Origin: an uncultured beta proteobacterium
GTDB taxonomy: Bacteria > Pseudomonadota > Gammaproteobacteria > Burkholderiales > Burkholderiaceae_C
Direction: 5' to 3'
NCBI GenBank assembly: GCA_903834645.1
Contig: CAILKA010000193.1
Span: 1 to 6,205 of the forward strand
DNA length: 6,205 bases
The position numbers and the translations under genes were made by a program. The notes under the pieces are model-generated. The model had not been told where the DNA came from. It did no database searches and saw nothing but the letters and a program-made list of their open reading frames with translations. This document shows, piece by piece, positions 1 through 5,674 of this stretch (its first letter is position 1; every line of letters begins with the position of its first letter).

Positions 1-55
1 AGGCCAAAGTACGGCGGCCCCTGCCCCCGCTGCCAAAATCACCGATGCGGGCGGG

Positions 56-976
56 CTACTCGATGTTCTGCACCTGCTCGCGCATCTGCTCGATGGCCAC
101 CTTCATCTCGACCGAGATGTTGGTCAGGTCCAGCGCCGACGACTTGCTGCCCAAGGTGTTGGCCTCGCGGTGCAGTTCCTGGATCAGGAAGTCGAGCCGC
201 TTGCCCAGTTCACCGCCGGCCTTCAGCAGGCGGGTGATCTCGTCAAGGTGGGCGTTCAGACGCGCCAGCTCTTCGGCCACGTCGATGCGCAAGGCATAGG
301 CCGCCGCTTCGTTGAGGGCGCGGTCGCGCAGGGCTTCCGCGGTCACACTGCCCCCGGCGCCGGCATTGGCCAGCGCCTCGTTCCAGCGCTCCAGGAAGCG
401 TTGCTGCTGGCGCTGCACAACGGCCGGAATCAGGGGCGCGGCCTGCACCGCCAGATCGCGCAGGCGGCCGATGCGCTCCATCAGGATGTCGACCAGGCGT
501 GCACCTTCGCGTTCACGCGCTTCGTGCAGGCCTGCAATGGCTTCGCGCGCAGCGGCCAGGGCCGCCTCGTCCAGGCGCTCGGCAGCACCCCCTTGGCGAC
601 ACCAGTTCAGCGCCTCGTTCACGCTCAGTGACCGGGCCTGGGGCAGCCAGCCCTGCACCGTGGATTCAAGCCGGCTCAGGCGGTTGAGCTGGTCGGGTTG
701 CGGTTGGGGCCATGCGCTGTCGGTCTCACGCTGCGTGGCGATGCGCAACTCGATCTTGCCGCGCTTGAAACGGGCGCCGATCAGTTCGCGCAAGGCGGGC
801 TCGAGGCCGCGCAGTTCGTCGGGCAGGCGAAAGGCCAGATCGAGGAAGCGGCTGTTCACCGAGCGGGCCTCGACAGTCACCGCGGATGCGGCGGCGGTCT
901 TGGCCGGTGAATCTTCGGTTGCATCGCCCGCATGTTGCGAGGCATGGGCAAAACCGGTCATGCTGTAAACTGACAT
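56..976 (-). CDS. yicC: YicC/YloC family endoribonuclease-related protein
   Basis: This is a 306-residue member of the YicC/YloC family, cytoplasmic proteins linked to RNA turnover (E. coli YicC has been connected with sRNA decay). The N-terminus reads MSVYSMTGFA, the family's usual opening. It is followed by an RSVNSRFLDL block (about residues 38-47), the IDVAEELARLNAHL block in the C-terminal third, KRLDFLIQELHREANTL, and the family's C-terminal signature IEQMREQVQNIE, nearly identical to E. coli as I recall it. I chose the ATG at 976 because it gives the family N-terminus and has GGTGGG 3 bases upstream. An in-frame TTG at 991 would add only MSGGS. Compared with the about 287-residue E. 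coli protein there is an extra Ala-rich stretch of roughly 18-20 residues after MTGFA, so the protein is slightly long. It is transcribed away from the kinase gene. In many proteobacteria gmk lies nearby, but none is visible here. Family call is secure; the exact RNA substrate is unknown. Confidence 0.95.
   Translation of the reverse strand: MSVYSMTGFAHASQHAGDATEDSPAKTAAASAVTVEARSVNSRFLDLAFRLPDELRGLEPALRELIGARFKRGKIELRIATQRETDSAWPQPQPDQLNRLSRLESTVQGWLPQARSLSVNEALNWCRQGGAAERLDEAALAAAREAIAGLHEAREREGARLVDILMERIGRLRDLAVQAAPLIPAVVQRQQQRFLERWNEALANAGAGGSVTAEALRDRALNEAAAYALRIDVAEELARLNAHLDEITRLLKAGGELGKRLDFLIQELHREANTLGSKSSALDLTNISVEMKVAIEQMREQVQNIE
961..969 (+). promoter_or_regulatory. Candidate extended -10 element for the kinase operon
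   Basis: The plus strand reads TGCTGTAAA: a TGn extension and a 4/6 match to TATAAT. A start near 976 would give a leader of about 30 bases containing AAGGGA (990-995), 11 bases before the kinase ATG. No convincing -35 is seen at normal spacing; TTGCGA at 935-940 is too far away. The site lies inside the first codons of yicC. It is a weak candidate, offered because the 30-bp gap itself has no room for a complete promoter. Confidence 0.25.
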
Positions 977-1003
977 TGACCCACCAGACAAGGGAAACCG
1001 CGG

Positions 1004-1012
1004 ATTATGTCA
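1004..1012 (-). promoter_or_regulatory. Candidate extended -10 promoter element for yicC
   Basis: On the minus strand the sequence reads TGACATAAT. That is a TGn extension followed by CATAAT, a 5/6 match to TATAAT. The expected transcription start would be near 997, about 20 bases before the yicC ATG, which leaves room for the GGTGGG ribosome site. No good -35 hexamer lies 17 bases upstream, as is usual for extended -10 promoters. The element covers the kinase start codon (1007-1009) on the other strand. This is a pattern match only. Confidence 0.45.
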
Positions 1013-1981
1013 AAGCCCAAGCCCGCCCCGTTGCCTGCGGGCACCGTGGTCGGTGGCTACACCGTCGTCAAGAAGCTGGCGGCCGGTGGCTTTGGCGTGG
1101 TGTACCTCGCAGAAGACGCCGAGCGCCACAACGTGGCGATCAAGGAGTACCTGCCCGCCTCGCTGGCCGAGCGCTCACCCGGTGAGCTCACGCCGCGCGT
1201 CAAGCCCGAGAAGCAGCCGCTGTACAGGCTCGGCCTCAAGAGCTTCTTCGAAGAAGGCCGCTCGCTGGCGCAGATCAGCCACCCCAGCGTGGTGAGCGTG
1301 CTCAATTTCTTTCGCGAGAACGAGACCGTCTACATGGTGATGAACTACCTGCAGGGCGACACCCTGCAGGATTTCATCGTCACCGCGCGCGACCTCAAGC
1401 GCGACAAGGTCTTCCGCGAAAGCACGATCCGCAGCCTCTTCGACGAAATCCTGCGCGGGCTGCGCATCGTGCACCAGCACAAGATGCTCCACCTGGACAT
1501 CAAGCCGGCCAACGTCTTCATCACCGATGACAACAAGGCCGTGCTGCTGGACTTCGGCGCCGCGCGCGAAGTGCTGTCCAAGGAGGGCAATTTCATCCGC
1601 CCGATGTACACCCCGGGCTTTGCGGCGCCGGAGATGTACCGCCGCGACGGCGCGCTCGGGCCCTGGACCGACATCTACGCCATCGGCGCGTGCATCTACG
1701 CCTGCATGCAGGGCTATCCGCCGCACGACGCGCCGCAACGCATCGAGAAGGACCGCCTGGCGCTGAGCCTGTCGCGGCTTCGAAACGTCTACTCCGACAA
1801 CCTGCTGGAGGTGACGGAGTGGTGCATGTCGCTCGATCCGCTGTCGCGTCCGCAGAGCGTGTTTGCGCTGCAAAAGGAGCTCTCGCGCGAGTCGGAGCGG
1901 CGCTACACGCGGCTGAGCTTCTCCGAGCGGGTCAGGCTGCAGATCGAGACGCTCAAGACCTCGACCGCAAGCAAGGCCTGA
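1007..1981 (+). CDS. Cytoplasmic Hanks-type Ser/Thr protein kinase (non-RD)
   Basis: This 324-residue protein is almost entirely one protein kinase domain (about residues 17-295), predicted to phosphorylate Ser/Thr on cytoplasmic proteins with ATP. Visible kinase landmarks are the glycine loop AAGGFGVVY (25-33), the ATP-anchoring Lys in VAIKEYLP (K46), a likely helix-C Glu (E83) before HPSVV, the catalytic loop HLDIKPAN with D164 and N169, DFG at 182-184, an AAPE motif ending at E209, WTDIYAIG (D222), and the late Arg in LSRPQ (R281). The catalytic loop has Leu where most kinases have Arg before the catalytic Asp, so this is a non-RD kinase, and the first glycine of the loop is Ala. The short tail (296-324) is charged. 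I see no membrane segment, PASTA or other sensor domain, so any ligand sensing must come from a partner. The ATG at 1007 is supported by AAGGGA 11 bases upstream. A PP2C phosphatase follows after 13 bases, implying reversible control of shared targets. Substrates cannot be told from sequence. Confidence 0.95.
   Translation: MSKPKPAPLPAGTVVGGYTVVKKLAAGGFGVVYLAEDAERHNVAIKEYLPASLAERSPGELTPRVKPEKQPLYRLGLKSFFEEGRSLAQISHPSVVSVLNFFRENETVYMVMNYLQGDTLQDFIVTARDLKRDKVFRESTIRSLFDEILRGLRIVHQHKMLHLDIKPANVFITDDNKAVLLDFGAAREVLSKEGNFIRPMYTPGFAAPEMYRRDGALGPWTDIYAIGACIYACMQGYPPHDAPQRIEKDRLALSLSRLRNVYSDNLLEVTEWCMSLDPLSRPQSVFALQKELSRESERRYTRLSFSERVRLQIETLKTSTASKA
1348..1370 (+). repeat. Perfect 9-bp inverted repeat inside the kinase gene
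   Basis: CCTGCAGGG (1348-1356) is followed by 5 bases and then its exact reverse complement CCCTGCAGG (1362-1370). Each arm also contains the 8-bp palindrome CCTGCAGG. The RNA would form a 9-bp GC-rich hairpin with loop CGACA. It encodes part of LQGDTLQD, a normal stretch of kinase domain, and no T tract follows, so a terminator role is unlikely. In sequence this GC-rich one such stem could arise by chance. Confidence 0.6.
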
Positions 1982-1984
1982 GCC

Positions 1985-1988
1985 GAGG
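1985..1988 (+). promoter_or_regulatory. Ribosome binding site fixing the phosphatase GTG start
   Basis: GAGG ends 6 bases before the GTG at 1995, a normal spacing. This supports a GTG start directly after the kinase stop codon. The next in-frame ATG (2055) would remove the conserved NED metal-binding motif, so the GTG is needed for a complete enzyme. Confidence 0.6.
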
Positions 1989-1994
1989 CCTGCG

Positions 1995-2957
1995 GTGCGG
2001 TTTTCCGTCTATCAGCTCAGCGACCAGGGCGCGCGTCCTCGCAACGAGGATCGCATGGGCTACTGCTACACGAGCCATGCGGGGCTCTTCGCGGTGGCCG
2101 ACGGCATGGGCGGCCACCCGGAAGGCGAGGTGGCGGCCCAGTTCGCCCTCAAGACGCTGGCTGCGCGCTTCCAGCGCGAGGCGCAGCCGCTGCTGGCCGA
2201 TCCGCCGCGCTTCCTCTACGAGTCGTTCATCGCCGCGCATCAGCAGCTGCTGCGCTACGCCACGGGGCGCTCGATGTCCGACACGCCGCGCACCACGCTC
2301 GTGGCCTGCGTGATCCAGGACGGCTCGGCGTGGTGGGCGCACTGCGGCGACTCGCGCCTGTACCTGCAGCGCGGCGAGCGGCTGCTCACGCGCACCCGCG
2401 ATCACTCCTACCGCGAGATCCAGGGCACCCTGGCCGTGCTCATGCCCGAGGCGGAGAAGCTTGGCCGCAACGTGCTCTTCACCTGCCTGGGCAGCCCCGG
2501 CACGCCGGTGGTCGACAACGCGGGGCCCGTGCCGCTGCTGCCCGGCGACAGGGTGACACTGTGCTCCGACGGGGTGTGGGCGCCCCTGGGAGACGAAGCG
2601 ATCGTGCGCGCGATGCAGGCGGGGCCGGTCTCGCAGGCCGTGCGCACGCTCGTGGACACCGCGTTGCGCGAGAGCGGGCGGCGCAGCGACAACGTCACGG
2701 TGCTGGGCCTCGAATGGGAGGGCGCCGATCCGGCCGAGCTTGCCACCGCCGAGCCGCTGCGTGGTGCCGAGCAGGCCGATACCGAGCCGCTGCTCGTCTC
2801 GGACAATGCGGGCCCGCACTCCGACCTGCCGGGCGGGGAAGGCACCGACGCAGCCGCACCACCCGCGGATGCCGGCACGGGCGGTGGGCCTGCGGGCGCC
2901 ATCCGCCGCCTCAACGACACGCTGCGCCGCGCAGTCGGCCGCAAGAAAGCCAGCTAG
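1995..2957 (+). CDS. PP2C-family Ser/Thr protein phosphatase with basic C-terminal tail
   Basis: This 320-residue protein is a PPM/PP2C metal-dependent phosphatase that would remove phosphate from Ser/Thr, and it is the natural partner of the kinase gene ending 13 bases upstream. The catalytic domain covers about residues 2-242. It shows GARPRNED (E18, D19), FAVADGMGGHPEGE (D36, G37), WAHCGDSRLYL (D119), TLCSDGVW (D192) and SDNVTVLGLEW (D232, N233), so all the usual metal-binding acidic positions are present. The start is GTG; the first ATG would cut off NED. After the enzyme domain comes a tail of about 78 residues: a low-complexity linker rich in Ala, Gly, Pro and Asp (about 243-301), then a basic, probably helical end, RRLNDTLRRAVGRKKAS. 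There is no membrane segment or signal peptide. The pair resembles the PpkA/PppA pairs of type VI secretion loci, but no secretion genes are nearby, so I call it only a general phosphatase. Confidence 0.95.
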   Translation: MRFSVYQLSDQGARPRNEDRMGYCYTSHAGLFAVADGMGGHPEGEVAAQFALKTLAARFQREAQPLLADPPRFLYESFIAAHQQLLRYATGRSMSDTPRTTLVACVIQDGSAWWAHCGDSRLYLQRGERLLTRTRDHSYREIQGTLAVLMPEAEKLGRNVLFTCLGSPGTPVVDNAGPVPLLPGDRVTLCSDGVWAPLGDEAIVRAMQAGPVSQAVRTLVDTALRESGRRSDNVTVLGLEWEGADPAELATAEPLRGAEQADTEPLLVSDNAGPHSDLPGGEGTDAAAPPADAGTGGGPAGAIRRLNDTLRRAVGRKKAS

Positions 2958-2979
2958 CTGCCCGACCACCGCGGGCTGC
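2957..2979 (+). other. Weak hairpin at the phosphatase stop codon
   Basis: GCCCG (2960-2964) pairs with CGGGC (2972-2976) across a 7-base loop. A T-T mismatch is followed by two more GC pairs. The hairpin begins at the last base of the phosphatase stop codon, and no T run follows, so it is not a standard intrinsic terminator. It could be a pause or processing structure in the 67-bp gap before rph, or chance in GC-rich DNA. I see no convincing promoter in this gap. Confidence 0.25.
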
Positions 2980-3014
2980 GTGTGGCCATGGAGGCCCGTG
3001 CGGCCCGATTTCAT

Positions 3015-3018
3015 GGAG
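3015..3018 (+). promoter_or_regulatory. Ribosome binding site deciding the rph start
   Basis: GGAG ends 6 bases before the ATG at 3025. An in-frame ATG at 3013 overlaps the GGAG itself and has no site of its own, so 3025 is preferred. The resulting N-terminus also matches the usual length of RNase PH. Confidence 0.7.
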
Positions 3019-3024
3019 TACCCG

Positions 3025-3759
3025 ATGACCCCCCCGCTTGCTCGCGCCCAAGGGCGCACCCCGGACGCCCTGCGCACCGTGCGCCTGGAGCGCGGCTACA
3101 CGCGCCACGCCGAGGGCTCGGTGCTGGTGAGCTTTGGCGACACGCGCGTGCTGTGCACCGCTTCCGTGGAGGAGAAGGTGCCGCCGCACAAGCGCGGCAG
3201 CGGCGAGGGCTGGCTGACTGCCGAGTACGGGATGCTGCCGCGCAGCACCCACACCCGCAGCGACCGCGAGGCCGCGCGCGGCAAGCAAAGCGGGCGCACG
3301 CAGGAGATCCAGCGCCTGATCGGCCGCTCGATGCGCGCCGTCTTCGATCTCTCGGCCCTGGGCGAGCGCACCATTCACCTCGACTGCGACGTGCTGCAGG
3401 CCGATGGCGGTACACGCACGGCCTCCATCACCGGCGCCTTCGTGGCTGCGCACGACGCGGTGACGTGGCTGCTCGGGCAGGGGCGCATCACGGCTTCGCC
3501 CATCCGCGACTTCGTGGCGGCGGTGTCGGTGGGCATCGTGGCCGGCGTGCCGCTGCTGGACCTGGACTACACCGAAGACTCGGGCTGCGACACGGACATG
3601 AACGTGGTGATGACGGGCTCGGGCGGATTCGTGGAGCTGCAGGGCACGGCCGAGGGCGTGCCGTTCTCGCAGGCCGACATGGATGCGATGGTGGGGCTGG
3701 CCGCACGCGGGATCGGCGAGCTGGTGCGGATGCAGCGCGCAGCGCTCGGGCTCGGCTGA
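3025..3759 (+). CDS. rph: Ribonuclease PH
   Basis: RNase PH is a phosphorolytic 3'-to-5' exoribonuclease that trims tRNA precursors, and in some cases rRNA, using inorganic phosphate and releasing nucleoside diphosphates; it works as a hexameric ring. The 244-residue length fits the family (about 238 in E. coli). Visible signatures are an opening GRTPDALR (10-17), SFGDTRVLC (36-44), GWLTAEYGMLPRSTHTR (62-78), ARGKQSGRTQEIQRLIGR (84-101), the phosphate-binding ADGGTRTASITGA with R131 (126-138), and the active-site region DLDYTEDSGCDTDMNVVMT with D185 and D191 (179-197). The reading frame is complete, unlike the frameshifted rph-1 allele of E. coli K-12. It follows the phosphatase gene after 67 bp and is followed by rdgB after 13 bp, so it is probably co-transcribed with the downstream genes. 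In E. coli rph is next to yicC; here the kinase and phosphatase genes intervene. Confidence 0.98.
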   Translation: MTPPLARAQGRTPDALRTVRLERGYTRHAEGSVLVSFGDTRVLCTASVEEKVPPHKRGSGEGWLTAEYGMLPRSTHTRSDREAARGKQSGRTQEIQRLIGRSMRAVFDLSALGERTIHLDCDVLQADGGTRTASITGAFVAAHDAVTWLLGQGRITASPIRDFVAAVSVGIVAGVPLLDLDYTEDSGCDTDMNVVMTGSGGFVELQGTAEGVPFSQADMDAMVGLAARGIGELVRMQRAALGLG

Positions 3760-3764
3760 GGGGA
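3759..3764 (+). promoter_or_regulatory. Strong ribosome binding site deciding the rdgB start
   Basis: AGGGGA begins at the last base of the rph stop codon and ends 8 bases before a GTG at 3773. It is the best ribosome site in the window for spacing and complementarity. The alternative ATG at 3806 has only AAGGA at 3786-3790, 15 bases away. This favours the GTG even though homology favours the ATG. Confidence 0.6.
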
Positions 3765-3772
3765 CAGCAGGC

Positions 3773-4444
3773 GTGGCGGCAGCACAAGGAACGGGCAGCG
3801 GGCCGATGCGGCTCGTGCTCGCCTCCAACAACGCGAAGAAGCTCTCGGAGCTGGCAGCCCTCTTCGGCGAGCTGCCGCTGCAGCTCGTGACGCAGGCGAG
3901 CCTGGGCATCCCCGAGGCCGAGGAGCCGCACGCCACCTTCGTCGAGAACGCACTGGCCAAGGCTCGGCACGCGGCGCGCGCCTGCGGCGGCGCCGCCATT
4001 GCCGACGACTCGGGCGTGTGCGTGCACGCGCTCGGCGGCGCGCCGGGGGTGATCTCGGCGCACTATGCGGGGGAGGTGGCACCGCAGGCCGAGCGCGAGG
4101 CCACGCGCCGCGTGCAGGACGCGGCCAACAACGCGCGGCTGCTGCGCGAGCTCCAGGCCCTGGGCCCGGGCGCGGACCGGCGTGCGCGCTTCGTCTGCAC
4201 CCTCGTGGCCCTGCGCTCGGCCGACGACCCCGAGCCGCTCGTGGCGGTGGGGCGCTGGGAGGGCGAGATCCTGCCCGCGCAGCAGGGCACGGGCGGCTTC
4301 GGCTATGACCCGCTGATGTTCATCCCCTCACTCGGCCGCACGGTGGCCGAGCTGGAGGCGCAGGAGAAGAACCGCGTGAGCCACCGCGCGCAGGCCGCCG
4401 CGCAGATGGTGCAGCTGCTGCGGCAGGGGTGGCACCTCGGGTGA
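3773..4444 (+). CDS. rdgB: RdgB/HAM1 family XTP/dITP pyrophosphatase
   Basis: This enzyme cleaves non-canonical purine triphosphates (dITP, XTP, ITP) to monophosphates plus pyrophosphate, keeping them out of DNA and RNA. Numbering from the ATG at 3806, the 212-residue core shows the substrate-binding LASNNAKKLSEL (4-15), the ATFVENALAKAR helix, AIADDSGVCVHALGGAPGV with the catalytic DDSG, GTGGFGYDPLMF, and the C-terminal EKNRVSHRAQA; all are family hallmarks. The family normally begins at MRLVLASNN, that is at 3806. However, a GTG at 3773 in the same frame has a far better ribosome site (AGGGGA, 8 bases upstream) and would add 11 residues (VAAAQGTGSGP, first residue read as Met). I give the longer form (223 residues), with the start uncertain. 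The gene is 13 bp after rph and overlaps hemW by 4 bases, indicating translational coupling. Confidence 0.95.
   Translation: MAAAQGTGSGPMRLVLASNNAKKLSELAALFGELPLQLVTQASLGIPEAEEPHATFVENALAKARHAARACGGAAIADDSGVCVHALGGAPGVISAHYAGEVAPQAEREATRRVQDAANNARLLRELQALGPGADRRARFVCTLVALRSADDPEPLVAVGRWEGEILPAQQGTGGFGYDPLMFIPSLGRTVAELEAQEKNRVSHRAQAAAQMVQLLRQGWHLG
4425..4432 (+). promoter_or_regulatory. Ribosome binding site for hemW inside the rdgB end
   Basis: AGGGGTGG lies 8 bases before the GTG at 4441, within the last codons of rdgB. A GTG at 4429 in the same frame overlaps this site and has none of its own, so 4441 is preferred. That start forms the 4-base overlap GTGA with the rdgB stop codon, typical of coupled translation. 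Confidence 0.5.
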
Positions 4445-5667
4445 ACGGGCTGGCCGACGCCGCGCAGCGCTACCTGCGCCCGGGCACGCTGAGCCTGCGC
4501 GAGCTGCCGCCGCTGTCGCTGTATGTGCACCTGCCGTGGTGCCTGAAGAAGTGCCCGTATTGCGACTTCAACTCCCACGAGGCGGGGCGCACCCTCGCCC
4601 CCGAGCTGGAGGCCCGCTACCTGCAGGCCCTGTGTGCCGACCTCGAGGCTTCGCTGCCGCTGGTGTGGGGGCGGCGCGTGGTGAGCGTGTTCATCGGCGG
4701 GGGCACGCCGAGCCTGTTCTCGCCCGAGGCCAGTGCGCAGCTCATCGCAGACGTGCGCGCACGCCTGCCGCTCGTGCCCGAGTGCGAGATCACGCTCGAG
4801 GCGAACCCGGGCACCTTCGAGGCCGAGCGCTTCCGCGCCTTTCGCGCCGCGGGGGTGACGCGGCTTTCCATCGGCGTGCAGAGCTTCGACGATGCGGCGC
4901 TCTCGCGCATCGGCCGAGTGCACGATGGCGCGCAGGCACGCGCTGCGGTGGCCGAGGCGGCCGCAGCCTTCGACACCTTCAACATCGACCTGATGTACGC
5001 GCTGCCCGGGCAGACCCTCGAGGCGCTCGAGCGCGAGCTCGACGTGGCGCTGGCCTTTGCGCCGCCGCACCTGTCGATCTATCACCTCACGCTCGAGCCC
5101 AACACGGTCTTTGCCACGCGGCCGCCGCAGGGGCTGCCGGACGACGACCTCTCGGCGCAGATGCTCGACTTGATCGTCTCTCGCACCGGGGCCACGGGGC
5201 TTGCGCGCTATGAGGTGTCGGCCTTCGCGCGGGCGGGGCACCGCTGCCGGCACAACCTCAACTATTGGCAGTTCGGCGACTACCTGGGCATTGGCGCCGG
5301 GGCGCACGGCAAGCTCAGCTTCCCGCACCGCGTGCTGCGCCAGGTGCGCTGGCGCGAGCCGGCGGCCTACATGGAGCAGGCGCTGGCGGGCCGGGCCGTC
5401 TCCAACGAGCACGAGGTGGCGCGGCGCGACCTGCCCTTCGAGTTCGTGCTCAACGCGTTGCGGTTGCGCGAGGGCTTCGCGGTGGCCGAGTTCTGTGCCC
5501 GCACGGGGCTGCCACCCTCGGCGATCGAGGCCGCCGTGGGGCAGGCCCAGGCGCGCGCGCTGGTGGAGCCCGATGCGGCGGTGGACTTCATGCAGCGCCG
5601 CGTGGTGCCCACCGAGAAGGGCTTCGACTTTCTTTCGGACTTGCAGCAGATGTTCCTGCCGGGGTGA
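4441..5667 (+). CDS. hemW: Heme chaperone HemW (radical SAM family)
   Basis: HemW is a radical SAM protein related to coproporphyrinogen III oxidase HemN, but known in E. coli and Lactococcus as a heme-binding chaperone that delivers heme to client proteins. From the GTG at 4441 it has 408 residues, against about 378 in E. coli; the excess is mostly about 20 N-terminal residues before LPPLSLYVHLPWC. Features in order are the iron-sulfur motif CLKKCPYCDF (C34, C38, C41), with Phe where HemN has a fourth Cys; SAM-binding GGGTPSLF (86-93); LEANPGT (119-125); RLSIGVQSFD (141-150); the HNLNYW motif (271-276), matching the HNxxY heme-binding motif; GIGAGAHG (283-290); and the C-terminal FEFVLNALRLREGF (333-346). 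The three-Cys motif plus HNxxY argues for HemW rather than HemN. The gene overlaps rdgB by 4 bases, a common partnership, and a truncated hemoglobin follows after 7 bp, a possible heme client. A start at 4429 would add four residues. Confidence 0.96.
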   Translation: MNGLADAAQRYLRPGTLSLRELPPLSLYVHLPWCLKKCPYCDFNSHEAGRTLAPELEARYLQALCADLEASLPLVWGRRVVSVFIGGGTPSLFSPEASAQLIADVRARLPLVPECEITLEANPGTFEAERFRAFRAAGVTRLSIGVQSFDDAALSRIGRVHDGAQARAAVAEAAAAFDTFNIDLMYALPGQTLEALERELDVALAFAPPHLSIYHLTLEPNTVFATRPPQGLPDDDLSAQMLDLIVSRTGATGLARYEVSAFARAGHRCRHNLNYWQFGDYLGIGAGAHGKLSFPHRVLRQVRWREPAAYMEQALAGRAVSNEHEVARRDLPFEFVLNALRLREGFAVAEFCARTGLPPSAIEAAVGQAQARALVEPDAAVDFMQRRVVPTEKGFDFLSDLQQMFLPG

Positions 5668-5674
5668 GCGTGCC

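Noticed and set aside
1..55. gmk coding sequence or a terminator downstream of yicC
   Set aside because: Guanylate kinase often follows yicC, but no coding start with a family N-terminus and no stem with a T tract is visible in these 55 bases.
1175..1873. Minus-strand open frame of 232 codons opposite the kinase
   Set aside because: Antisense to conserved kinase motifs; the translation is repetitive in Val, Ala, Arg and His and has no domain.
1007..2957. Type VI secretion PpkA/PppA regulatory pair
   Set aside because: The kinase-plus-PP2C order is similar, but the kinase has no membrane or von Willebrand-like domain and no secretion gene is adjacent; the neighbours are housekeeping genes.
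1953..3077. Minus-strand open frame of 374 codons opposite the phosphatase
   Set aside because: It is a mirror of the PP2C gene's codon bias; the composition is abnormal and no motif is visible.
2911..3999. Minus-strand open frame of 362 codons opposite rph and rdgB
   Set aside because: Low-complexity Ala/Arg/His-rich translation antisense to RNase PH, with no family features.
4441..5667. Oxygen-independent coproporphyrinogen III oxidase (HemN)
   Set aside because: The fourth Cys of the HemN motif is replaced by Phe (CPYCDF), the protein is shorter than HemN, and the HNxxY motif of HemW is present.
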